Shown: one piece after another, positions 13,201 through 22,375 of the stretch
Position numbering within the stretch: the first letter of the stretch is position 1
Layout of the letters: each line of letters starts with the position of its first letter
Assembly (NCBI RefSeq): GCF_024586455.1
Contig: NC_065919.1
Coordinates: forward strand, 8,283,368 to 8,347,367
Source of the DNA: Bactrocera neohumeralis
Lineage: Eukaryota; Arthropoda; Insecta; Diptera; Tephritidae
DNA length: 64,000 nt
Direction of reading: 5' to 3'
The notes under the pieces: model-generated
What the model saw: only the letters and a program-made list of their open reading frames with translations
The model's database searches: none
Told to the model about the DNA's origin: nothing
Translations under genes and position numbers: made by a program

Positions 13201-16200
13201 TCTTCTCACATTCTTTGCTTTCGCTTACGTCTAACTATCGCCTCCTACTGCTTCATCTGTGCCCCATTTTTGTTCAACTGCTCAGCTTCTTGCCTCTTCA
13301 CTTTTTTACTTTTCGCTCTGTCTCCTTCTTCGTGGTCGCAACGTGCAGCGGCAATCAGCACGAAATTGAATTGCGATTCTCTATTCGTTGTGTTTCAAAT
13401 ATTTTTCTAAACTCTTTTTGTGCCTTTGTGTAATTTAAAATGATATTTGTTTCCTCTGTTTGCGGTGAAATTATTTCAAGTTTATTTTTTTGTTTTTTGA
13501 TTTAATCTATAAGATTTACGTGTATATACTTGTATTTGTATGTTTATTAATTTATTACCTTTTTTGTTATATTTTACATAAACGTTAAAAAAACTTTCAG
13601 ACAATTTCTTGCTCATTTATGTATGTAATATATGTGTACAAGTATAGATGTGTGGACTTTAAGCTTTTTCGTAATATTTATGCTTAATAATAATATTAAA
13701 ATTTTGCATGTCGATTTTTACGTTTTTTTCTACATATGCAAAAACTTTTTTTATTGATTGAAAAGTACTTAACCTTTCATAGAATAAGTAGCAACACGTC
13801 CGATATATTTATTTATCACTCAGATTTTTTATTTTATTTTATTTTAGGTCATAAGCGTAAATCGACTATATAAGTTATCTTAATATAATTAATATTATAA
13901 TATTCAAGAGACAACATATTATTCATGCATATCTTCTGCACAATTTTTACTCAGGCTACGGTATTTTAAATTAAATTTTTGAAAATCAATATTAAAAACT
14001 GTACCTAACTTAGGAACACTCACACACAACACACCTTTTAATAAAAATATGCAGTCTGAACTAAAATCCCTCATAGTAATATAATATTATCGGGGTTTAC
14101 CATAAGGGGTGACGTGATTGTAATGGTGCTGACCATTTGGCTGACATTTTGTTCACATTTTGCTCACATCATAAATGACATTTAATTATATAATCTTCAT
14201 AACAAAAACACTAAACCCACATATGTATGTAAAAAGTGATCCATATCGAGATTTATTATCATTCGAAAGAATTCTTTCTACCTTTCATTCTTTGGCATTT
14301 ATTTTTTTAAGATAATCTCTTTCAAAAGTTGCCGCGGCTCCATCTCATATGTCCTTCCATCCTTTGAGTACAATTTTCGATGGCATGCATTTCGAGTCGA
14401 GCATTTCGACTTGTAACTGGCGAATGACACTCGTGATGTTTTGCTCCAAGGCTTGAATCGTTGCGAGATTGTCCGCATAGATTTTAGACTTTACATAACC
14501 CCACAGGAAAAAGTCTAACGATGTGATATCACACGATTATATTGGCCAATCTACCGATCCAAAACGTGAAATTATCTGCTCACCGACGTGTTCTCTGAAT
14601 AAATCCATTGATTGATGCGATGTGTTGGAAGTGGCGCCGTCATGTTGCAACAAAATATCGCCAAGATCAGGAGTTTCAAATTCAGCCATCAAATAGTCGA
14701 TTATCGCGGCGCGTTAACGGTCACCATTGACGGTTACGTTCTCACCGGTTTTATTTTTGAAGATATGTATATGGGCCGATTATTCTTGTTGCTTGTTTAG
14801 AATTTTCCTTGTTTACATACCCATTGAACCAAAAATGGGCCACATCGCTCAACAAAATGTGGCTCGAAAACGTCGGATCTTCTTGGAACTTTCAAGAGTC
14901 CATAGAGCGAAGCGATGTCGCTTAGGTAGGTTGAGCGGCTACAGTTCTTGCACAAGCTGTACTTTGTGCGCATTCAATTCAAGATCTGGACGTAAAATGC
15001 GCCAAGTCGATTCGCTCTCCATGGTCTTCATGTACATACATTCTCAGCTACAGCTGCCATATTTTTTCACTGCGTGCTGGACATGTTCTATATGGTCCAA
15101 TATTATCCAATAATAGTTGATGCATGATAAAATGACGAACAATACGAGCGATCTGTCAAAAATAGTACTTCTACTTAGATCACCCGTTATATAAGTAAGA
15201 GCAGTCTACAATCGCTGCAAGAAAAATTTTCCTTTTGAAAATATTTAAAAATTATTGAGTAATTTTGCAATCTTCCAAGTGCTCAGAACCTTTATGTGCC
15301 CTAGAATGCCAGCGTTGACAAATAACCGTTGATTTTGGTTCATATCGTAAAAAATTTCTCTTAGTAGAAATCTCTTATTATTAGAATTTCTGGTTTAAGA
15401 AAACCAGATGGTTTTTATAATATTTTAAACCTAGAAATTTTAGTAACAAATAAATGAAGTGTTATACGAATTTAAAGAGTGATTACAATTTTAAATTGTA
15501 TTAAACTAGCTTCTCCGCTTAACCTAACATTTATTTTTTTGATCTCTACTGAATACATATAAAAAACTGTAATATCAGCTGCTTCATATTTACTGTGAAA
15601 ACATTTTGAGCTAATTTCCAAAATTAAATACATTTTTATATAATACATCTACATACAATATTTATTACTAAGCATGCATTCTAAATTTTTCCATATATTT
15701 CTAATATATATATATTTCTTCTACCACATAATAAAGCAACTTTTTAAGCACCTAAAGCACTTGACTATGCAAATTTTTAAACGAGTTATTCCGAACCGAC
15801 TTGAAATTGTCCAAATGCATGCTGTGAAACAAAGTACTTTTATAGTTTTGTGCGAATTCCACTGAAATTAAAAAAAATCTTCACCACCACCACCACCACT
15901 CACCATCTACATCACCAAAATATTGTATGCCACAACCAGAATAAACTTACAAATACTCGTATACTCACATATGTTTCTCTATATCTCCCTGTGTATAACT
16001 GGAACTTGTAAAATTGATATTGTATACTTGCTCTTCAAATGTTATTTAAAATATATATGAATATTTTTTATTTTGAAAATGTCTCAATTCTCTATTTTAT
16101 TGTATTTGGTGCAATATTTATTTGTGTATTTATATGTATGTATTTAAATACACACACACTTTGCACAAATTAACTGGCAAAATAGACTACAAATATCAAT

Positions 16201-17929
16201 TTTCTCTCTTCCAACGTGTGCTTGAAAAAACATGTTAAAAAAAATTTGAAAAAATATCCAAAAACGCCGTGAAAATTGCGAAATGTACAGATTTTCACCA
16301 TCGCTGCGTGGCAACGATGGTCAGCTGTCGGAGTTCATAGACGGTTTGGGGCCCGGTCAACTGGTTGGGCGGCAAGTGTTGGGCGCACCATCGCTGGGTG
16401 ATATACAGTTATCAATGTGCCATCAAAAGGGTTTCTTAGAAGTAGAAGTTATACGTGCTAGAGGCTTACAGGTACAGAAACAAATAAACAGTTTATTAAA
16501 AAATCATTTAATATTGCGAAATTCATTTGTCTTGCGCAGCAAAAGCCAACGTCGAAAATGCTTCCCGCTCCTTATGTTAAAGTATACTTGGTTTCTGGCA
16601 AACGTTGCATTGACAAGATGAAAACTTCGACGGCAAGGCGCACATTGGATCCGCTCTATCAACAACAATTGGTATTCAAGCAGCCATACCAGGGATGCAT
16701 TCTGCAGGTAATTTTACATTTTACAGCTCAAAGTAAGCTAAATTAATTTTAGGTAACGTAAACTCAGTGTTACAGTGCCAAAAAAAATTTGGAGTGCGAA
16801 TTTTTTCTGAGAAACTTTTAAGTTTGTTGATCCAAAATTTTGTACTCATATTACGGTGTCTTTAAGCTGTATTTTAAGACTTAGTATTGGTAAAAATACT
16901 TATTTGGAACGGAACTTCAGCCGATCTCCAAGAGCTGCTCTCAAAAAGGACGTTTTGCGGCGACCTTTATATCTCTGAATTGGATCCTCTGAAATGAAAA
17001 AAAACGAAACAGATTTCGTTAAAGTAAAGCTAAATCTAGTAATTAATCGAAGAAATAAGCAAAACTTAATTTTTTAACAAAATGGCGTTTTTAAAAAAAT
17101 ACTAACCAAAATTTTGGCCTTCAATTGTTTCCAAAACAGTAAAAAAAAATCTTGGTATAACTGCACAAAAAATATATTTAAAAAGCTCGTGTTAAATATT
17201 GAGACAACGGGTTTAACCGTTTTCGAATAATGTTGGTCACCGATTTCGAAAACACCATTTTGAGAAAAACGCGTTTTAAGTTTGGAACGCACTTTACATA
17301 TACAGTACTTGTCCAATAAATTACGAACGAAGAAAAAAATATGCAGAGTTCTAACTTTAATCATTAATAAAAACATAAATATTTGGCGTATTTTAGAAAA
17401 AAATTATTTTTTATATGCTATATACATTAAACTTAAATTATTACATTTTTGTATTGAATCATATTCAATATTTTGTCTCTGCTAGAACTCTGCATATTTT
17501 TTTCTTCTTAATTTATTGGACAAGTACTGTATACAATTTGAAACTGGAACGATATGAAATTTTCCGAATGTATTCTGAAATATATGTACATACATTAAGA
17601 AAATAAAATTTAAAAAAATCAATTTTTTGAAAATTCTAACTGTATATGACCACCGAAAGAAAGCACACATATTTTGCAACTTCAATTTTTACCCATTCCC
17701 GTTTTTTTCTCTCTCTCTCTTCAAGGTTACCGTTTGGGGTGACTATGGCCGCATCGAGAAGAAAGTTTTCATGGGTGTGGCACAGATAATGCTCGACGAT
17801 TTAAACTTATCGAACATCGTCATCGGCTGGTACAAACTCTTTGGAACAACCTCACTGGTCAGTTGTCCCACTAATTTAGGTCTATCTAGGCGCTCATCAA
17901 TTGCATCACTTGACTCACTCAAACTATAG
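872..17929 (+). CDS. Rim: Rim, C-terminal part (nine coding exons, 5' end outside window)
   Basis: Presynaptic active-zone scaffold of the RIM/UNC-10 family, which tethers and primes synaptic vesicles and recruits calcium channels through RIM-BP. Nine exons join with matching phase at all eight junctions (0,2,1,1,1,2,0,0) to give about 1,598 residues and a stop at 17927-17929. The visible order is the RIM-BP motif RQLPQVP, an S/D-rich stretch ending SERPRG (also found in mammalian RIMs), a very long Q/T/N/S-rich linker, the conserved GRKRRMGFGKKGKNSFTVHR block, and a C2B domain beginning GLGPGQLVGRQ. The zinc finger, PDZ and C2A domains known in the family are not here and must lie upstream. 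Identity is from the C2B and flanking motifs, read directly; the linker is not recognisable outside flies. Confidence 0.95.
1345..1685 (+). CDS. Rim: Rim exon: charged linker, SDSD...SERPRG block
   Basis: Starts at the acceptor TTTTAG|GTGCCG and ends at the strong donor CTGAG|GTAAGT. It encodes VPQTSRSAMLRDRLGQEF, then Arg/His-rich sequence, then SDSDMESVVSVTSSAFSTQ and SERPRGSRG. The Ser/Asp run followed by QSERPRG matches the same position in mammalian RIM1/2 (known from memory of the family). It is 113 codons plus 2 nt, which sets the phase for the next exon. Confidence 0.9.
1686..2946 (+). repeat. Rim intron with ACTCA and CAA simple repeats
   Basis: Non-coding. Contains an ACTCA pentanucleotide tract at about 2211-2265 and long CAA-rich stretches at 2340-2830. 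The open frames over these tracts are low-complexity artefacts. The 3' splice site is uncertain: AAAAG at 2942-2946 is the one I chose because it restores phase, but the polypyrimidine tract is weak and exon 3 could begin elsewhere. Confidence 0.6.
2947..6053 (+). CDS. Rim: Rim giant exon: low-complexity linker between C2A and C2B
   Basis: A single uninterrupted 3.1-kb exon, about 1,036 codons. In order: SLPRNWRTLYGADPMPG; Gln/Leu-rich helices (3180-3400); proline runs PPTPPSALPPPLPPP (about 3508-3555), possible SH3 ligands; polyQ (3577-3603); His-rich segments; a compact basic, non-repetitive block RRKMFHEGQSRSLDYDDLH to ELSRRYGSE (4487-4640), likely the constrained part; an RD-rich repeat near 5090-5150; Ser/Gly and Thr/Asn homopolymers (5370-5870); then an acidic DVIDWDAIDAMLDDDFSEYD. 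The donor TTG|GTAAGCT lies at 6054. The start at 2947 is inferred from phase (AG+T = Ser); an open frame continues 5' to 2852. Confidence 0.85.
6054..7100 (+). other. Rim intron
   Basis: AT-rich intron from donor GTAAGCT to acceptor CCCATCAG. Nothing coding or repetitive recognised, apart from a short local duplication of AACTATTCAAAGACCGA around 6652-6695. Confidence 0.7.
7101..7223 (+). CDS. Rim: Rim exon: DGSLSDTATD ... NSTSQLSATG
   Basis: 41 codons between acceptor CATCAG and donor ACAG|GTAAGAG. Encodes DGSLSDTATDRKKGG ... GMGKKSNSTSQLSATG. Mammalian RIMs carry NDGSQSDTA and RSTSQLSQTE at the equivalent place, so this is a conserved linker exon. Phase 1 at both ends. Confidence 0.93.
7776..7853 (+). 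CDS. Rim: Rim exon: GRKRRMGFGKKGKNSFTVHR block
   Basis: 26-codon, phase 1-1 exon encoding the most conserved inter-C2 block, GRKRRMGFGKKGKNSFTVHR then SEEVLP. Donor CCAG|GTGAGA at 7854. The frame stays open past it: a second, weaker donor CACTG|GTGGGG at 7938 is also phase 1 and would add 28 codons (GEIRGALSRGSSSEADGG and on), a GC-rich coding-like stretch. Either version joins the next exon in frame. Confidence 0.93.
7854..7937 (+). CDS. Rim: Rim exon extension by alternative 5' splice site
   Basis: 84 nt (28 codons) between two in-phase donors. Encodes GEIRGALSRGSSSEADGG plus an Ala/Gly tail. GC content is well above the following intron, and there is no stop until after the second donor. 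That both donors leave phase 1 is what one expects for an optional segment. The second donor GTGGGG is weak, so use is inferred. Confidence 0.45.
7938..12084 (+). other. Long Rim intron
   Basis: About 4.1 kb of AT-rich sequence with scattered microsatellites (CATACTTACA and TATGTATG types near 8570 and 11080). No exon with good splice sites and no transposase fragment recognised. Confidence 0.6.
12085..12268 (+). CDS. Rim: Rim exon: DQYTASYN ... SIHSISSSEGS
   Basis: Acceptor AATGCAG, donor TCATC|GTAAGT. Encodes (D)QYTASYNAVAASNASHH, a five-His run, SAGSIQRSVEVPPAASATQ and TGSIHSISSSEGS. It corresponds to the mammalian SINSYSSEGN stretch just before C2B. Phase 1 in, phase 2 out, consistent with both neighbours. 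Confidence 0.9.
12269..14095 (+). other. Rim intron (5' half)
   Basis: AT-rich non-coding. Two similar segments, TTTTAGGCGTATAAC and TTTTCAGGCGTATAAG, occur near 12505 and 12943, suggesting a decayed local repeat. A TATGTATATATATATG microsatellite lies near 13010. Confidence 0.5.
14330..15115 (-). pseudogene. Tc1/mariner-superfamily transposase remnant in Rim intron
   Basis: Read on the minus strand it gives broken transposase sequence: QHDGATSNTSH, WPI..SCDITSLDFF then LWGYVKSKIYADNLATIQ. The HDGA aspartate and the SCDxTxLDFFLWGY block are hallmarks of the DDE core of IS630/Tc1/mariner elements. Several stops and frameshifts; certainly dead. It lies antisense to Rim. Ends not defined. Confidence 0.75.
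15116..16290 (+). other. Rim intron (3' part)
   Basis: AT-rich, with a short CACCAC tract near 15880. Ends at acceptor TGTACAG, which has a poor pyrimidine tract but is fixed by the phase and by the protein on either side. Confidence 0.6.
16291..16471 (+). CDS. Rim: Rim exon: start of C2B domain
   Basis: Encodes FSPSLRGNDGQLSEFIDG, LGPGQLVGRQVLGAPSLGD and IQLSMCHQKGFLEVEVIRAR then GLQ. This is the RIM C2B signature (mammals: DFLDGLGPAQLVGRQ, GDIQIG, LEVEVIRAR). RIM C2B is a calcium-independent C2 fold that binds PIP2, liprin-alpha and synaptotagmin. Donor TTACAG|GTACAG at 16472, phase 0. Confidence 0.97.
16540..16707 (+). CDS. Rim: Rim exon: C2B middle
   Basis: 56 codons, QKPTSKMLPAPYVKVYLVSG, KRCIDKMKTSTARRTLDPLY, QQQLVFKQPYQGCILQ. 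APYVKVYL, KT..ARRTLDPLYQQ.LVF and the Q-G-LQ strand are the conserved C2B core. The calcium-binding aspartates of active C2 domains are absent at this position, as usual in RIM C2B. The preceding intron is only 68 bp. Confidence 0.97.
16708..17725 (+). other. Last Rim intron
   Basis: Contains a 227-bp MITE (listed separately) and, around 16850-17280, an AT-rich stretch with CGAAAACACCATTTTGAG and GAGAAAAACGCGTTTTAAG that resembles sequence at 24050-24400, suggesting a dispersed repeat. Confidence 0.6.
17303..17529. mobile_element. 227-bp MITE with ~50-bp terminal inverted repeats
   Basis: The left end CAGTACTTGTCCAATAAATT and following bases to about 17352 recur as the reverse complement at about 17481-17529, with a few mismatches. 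Flanked by TA on both sides (17301-17302 and 17530-17531), the target duplication of Tc1/mariner elements. No coding capacity: a non-autonomous Tc1-type element inside the last Rim intron. Confidence 0.85.
17726..17929 (+). CDS. Rim: Rim terminal coding exon: end of C2B and C-terminus
   Basis: Strong acceptor (CT)nTTCAAG. Encodes VTVWGDYGRIEKKVFMGVAQ, IMLDDLNLSNIVIGWYKLF, then GTTSLVS and a tail ending SRRSSIASLDSLKL*. Mammalian RIMs have VIVWGDYGRMDHK, GVAQILLEELDLS, VIGWYKLF and end with a TRRASQSSLESS-like serine tail, so this is the canonical C-terminus. An internal possible donor, CACTG|GTCAGT at 17858 (phase 0), could splice out the tail. Confidence 0.97.
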   Translation, partial: VTVWGDYGRIEKKVFMGVAQIMLDDLNLSNIVIGWYKLFGTTSLVSCPTNLGLSRRSSIASLDSLKL

Positions 17930-18700
17930 AGCACACAAGCTTTCTTGCAAAATAAAATATACAAATATACAAAACAAACTCAAGTAGTAAAATTGGCTTA
18001 CACAAAGAAGATGAACTATTTTCCAAAATTTCTTCTTCAAAACTGTTGCAAATTTCAAACAAAAACACTCTGCAATGACAATTATTTTACAAAAATTGGA
18101 CTCATAATTGGATTTGAAATTGCTAACGAATACACGCAACTCAAGAACTACTCTTACAATATATTGTTTTTGTAGCTTAGGCGTCGGCACAATGCAGCGC
18201 AAAATTTGAAATTAACAGTAAATTAGTAATCGCAATTGTTGATACTGCAAACTCTATATTTGAACATTTCACTTGACTTATTTCAATATGCTTACTCTAA
18301 ACACTATTTGTACTTAAATACTTACTTACATATATAACCTCTTTCAAATGCTTCGTTATTGCTTGTGTCCACATATTTAGTACTCGTTTTCCGCGCTCGA
18401 GCTAGAAACAGAAAAAACCAATTAAGCAACATCACTTATGGGATACTCTATATTCTATATATACATACATACTTACTTATATACGAGAGTATAGCATACA
18501 CGACATGTATATACACTACACAACAAGCACACAAATACTCAAAAATATAAAACAACTTAACTATATCGAATATATGCATAAACAACAACAAAACTAAAAT
18601 TACTTAAATCATTAAATAAACCTTAATACGAAAAAAAAAAACAAAATAACAAAAAAATGTAAACCGCAACAATAAATTCGTAATGTAAACTTGTAATGGA
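17930..18700 (+). other. Rim 3' UTR, probable
   Basis: AT-rich non-coding sequence after the stop, with AATAAA-type signals at 18615-18620 and 18671-18676. The transcript end is inferred only. Confidence 0.5.
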
Positions 18701-21451
18701 AAACATAGTTAATGTGCAAAATTACCGTAGAGTACACACTCGTTCAGTAGACATTTCACCGATCGTTTTAGTGGTTTGGCATTGAATCGCTCAACGTAGT
18801 TTCTAGGTATGTCCTATCCACCTTTGAAAACATGATAACATTTCCTATAAAATTTGTATTGTTTTTTTTTTCTTTGATATTTGCATGCTTGGAATGTACT
18901 TTAAGCGATTCCCCTTTTTGGCTTGCGCATACCCCTGCAACTATATACCCATACACTTGCTCATATAGTTTTAAATAATTTGAGTTTACTCGATAAATAC
19001 TCAAAAGATTTTATTTAAATTTTTGTTCTTTTTTAAACATTTTTTACTTTAATTAAATTACTTAAGCACTCGTATAGTGTAAAAGTGAAGTTAATTAAAA
19101 ATTTTGTAACATTTGAATAATATTTTAAATTCGTTATTACGCTTAGTATAAAATATATGCTTACGTCTGTACATATCTAAACCGTATAATCCCTCTATCA
19201 ATGCAAATATGAATAATATTTGTAAATACCTCAGGATACTCATAATATAAAATATACTCTTACTTCTGTCCCTACTTAGAGACCCTCTATCGATACAAAT
19301 AAGAAAAATATATCGGAATGACTGAGATTCTACGATAGATCTATCTCTCAGCTGTCTTTACTAGTTACCACATATAGTTAATGCTTTCAAAGCCCTGTTT
19401 TTATTATCAAAAGAAAAGGTTTCACATAATGTTAATATAAAGAAAACAAAGCATTTCCGTATTGTTCATGATGTCACTAACTGAAGGATTTACCTACCAA
19501 ACGGCCTAAAAAGGTTATGAGTTCTTATTGATGTAAACTCTATTTTTTCTTTTTATGACATGCGTAAAACTCGCAATATCTTACAAAACTTTATCCTCGA
19601 ACCTTGCAAACAGATCGGCTTTCAATGAGATCGTTTGAATGAGCTTTTTTCAACCGAAAAAAAAAAACTTAAAGCTTATTGCTCCGCGAAGCAGATTAAA
19701 AAATAATAAAAATATTTAAATAATATCAGAAGCTTTGCATAAAAATATTTTAGATCTGTAGTTGTTTTTCAAAAGAAAAGAAAAAAATTGCTTCGTTCTG
19801 CGCTATTTTCCTCAAATTAAGGTTATGATTGATTTAGTTGTGGCGCATCTTATCCTCTTTTTCACGGTTATTTATATTTTTTCTGATGTATAGTATATAA
19901 GTGACTTATTGACCAATTAGAATAATCTATAAGCAAGCGGGTTACATAATGGCTTAAAATGTAACGTTGTTTCTCACACCGACTCTCAATATTCTCTTCT
20001 CTTTTACAGAAAAAAGTAAGAGTTCTAATAAATTTAAGCAATTTCTGCATGCCAGATCGATTCTTTAGAATAATTTTCATATAGAAGACTGCAGTCTAGT
20101 AAGCTAGCTTCGCGATCCCTTACATATAGAGAACGAAATTTTAACATTTAAGTGTACTTCTTATAAAAGTAGATCAGTAGAAATATTTTATTTATTCTAA
20201 ATATTATAATTTTGTTTTATTATTTTACACAACTGCATTATGTTAAATATAAAATAAAAATTATACTTAACAATTTAAAATTTTAGTTAAAAACAAATTG
20301 CACACATAACATAGCTTCGAATCAAAAAAAAAACGTCAAAATAAAATAAAATGTAGAATAACGGCGACATTCATCAATAATCTGATAAATCAATAAATTA
20401 TCTGTACATAATTTAGTCAGCAAAAGTTCAAATACTACTGCCATAGCCATAAAACATTTAATCTGTATATACTTCAATAGAAATGTATTAGTGATTTAGC
20501 GCTAACTAATGTACAAAGCTGCCTTCGATATAAAAAAGAATCCCTTATACATTGTAAATTGAAAAGCAACCTAAAATGTCCAATGAATATATGCCTCTAT
20601 TTACCGAAAGCTACATAGCACATACTTACATATATAGGCTTTAAAACCTTTATTCGGGAAAAGTTCGAAAAAAGCTCGAAAAAAGCTTTCACCTATCGCG
20701 GTATTTAGTACCATTACCGATGATGCATTCTTTCAAAGTACGATCCAAAAATTGTTTAATTTTTCATACATATACCTCTAAAGATTTTGAAAGCACATGA
20801 AAGCCAGTACACATGGACCATGCAATATAAAGCATATAGAAAGCTTTGGAGCTTTCATGTACATGTATATGCATATTTTTGTTGTTAAGTCGATCAATGT
20901 AAATCGTAGTACACCAAAAAGCACTCGTTGCTGCGACTTTAACTCAATTGTGGTAATCAATCAAACGCATATGTATGTATATAATGTAAACTAATATATA
21001 CGAGTGTAAGAAAGTAAGCCTTCTAATGAGACATCCACTGTCTCAAAAAACTTCTAATGCGGCCTCCACTGGCGCGAAAATCAACAGTCTACGGCAACGC
21101 AATAAATAGTATGTTGATCGTTGTCGAGCTTTTTGTCCGTACTAAACACAGCTTTTTTAGAGCTTTCCGAAAACACTTTTTGTTTCGTTCGTAGCTTGAA
21201 AGAACGTATGTATATATGTAAATAGTCTATACGCTAAATAAGAAAAAACAAATATTCGGCTTGATTGCACATAGACAGAGTTGATAGAAACGATAGACAG
21301 GATACGCTTAAGCGAATAAATTTATTAACATACCGTTAAAAATAAATAAAAATAGCGCTCATCATACTTATAGCTAGTTCTCAAATGAAATAAGAATGTG
21401 CCCACAAAAGCACAAAAACCATATTAAAAAGTTTCGCAATTCAAAACCTAG
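18701..21451. other. Non-coding AT-rich stretch
   Basis: No exon, RNA gene or transposon domain recognised. Short open frames here have no coding signature. Confidence 0.5.
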
Positions 21452-21514
21452 GGACGTCCCATTGTTTGGCCCGGTGAATCGGTCATACTCGAAGAGGAAG
21501 GCGAAGAGATGCAG
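21452..21514 (+). CDS. Candidate small exon (possible alternative Rim 3' exon)
   Basis: A GC-richer island between acceptor-like CCTAG and donor-like CAG|GTGAAC. In phase 0 it reads GRPIVWPGESVILEEEGEEM then Q. If not spliced it would end two codons later (VN*). Phase 0 matches the possible donor inside the last Rim exon at 17858. A second frame is also open, the acceptor has almost no pyrimidine tract, and there is no homology I recognise. Confidence 0.35.
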
Positions 21515-22065
21515 GTGAACTAAAGTGGCTACAGCAGAGCCAAAATAAAAGCAACCACTACTTGGCGAAGTAAGTGTGAAGTACACGTTAAAAGTGAAAA
21601 TGAATAAATGCGCAGCGCTTTTAGACAGTCTATAAGCTGGGCTAGTTAATGCCATTTTGCTTTGAATCGCTGTATTGCTGACACTTACATAAATGGTATT
21701 GCCTATGATTCTACATAATAAACCCGTTTTACATCGACAACATACACACACACACCTTTTTTCGTCTATTTTCTTTGTGACTTTTCTTTTTTGTTATTAC
21801 GTCAAACAATTCGCATATAATCAATATAATCAATGATTGAAGCTCATTTGACCTGCAAGTTCACTTGTACCCCCAAAAACTTACACTAAAGCACCGTAAC
21901 GAAAATTGAACAACCAAATACAACAAAACTAAAACATTATCCTCGTATGTACTCTAAATGGTCTTCACGTTTGCCACCAATGTTTGCTCATTATCCATCA
22001 TAACCCTCGAAATATATAACACTAACATAACGCCATTACTGACTAAATTCATATGTGCTTACAGT

Positions 22066-22375
22066 AACCCCTGCATCGAGCTGCTTCCACAGCAGCGGCG
22101 CGAACCTAAATCGCTGGCTTAGCTGGGAAACGAATGCAAGAAAGAGAGTTTATAGCCAAATACCGAACGAGTCAACACGTTACGCGTCAGATAAAGTGGG
22201 CGTGTACGCACGACCTACATGTGGGCGCTTAATGGCGCTCGTGGCTTTGACGTCGAGAGCAGCTCAACCGCAACTTTTTGAATTTAAACGAAGTAGGAAG
22301 CACACAACTAACAAAAATACCAAAGCAAAAACAAAGAAACAAAAAGAAAACAAAATAAATTGCATATAAATATAT
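22066..22375 (+). other. Candidate 3' terminal exon
   Basis: Follows a reasonable acceptor (GTGCTTACAG, with CTGAC/CTAAC branch-like sequence upstream) and has an AATAAA near 22350. In one phase it reads NPCIELLPQQRREPKSLA*, then non-coding. Higher GC than its surroundings to about 22260. Could be a 3' exon of an alternative Rim transcript or an unrelated conserved island. Confidence 0.25.
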
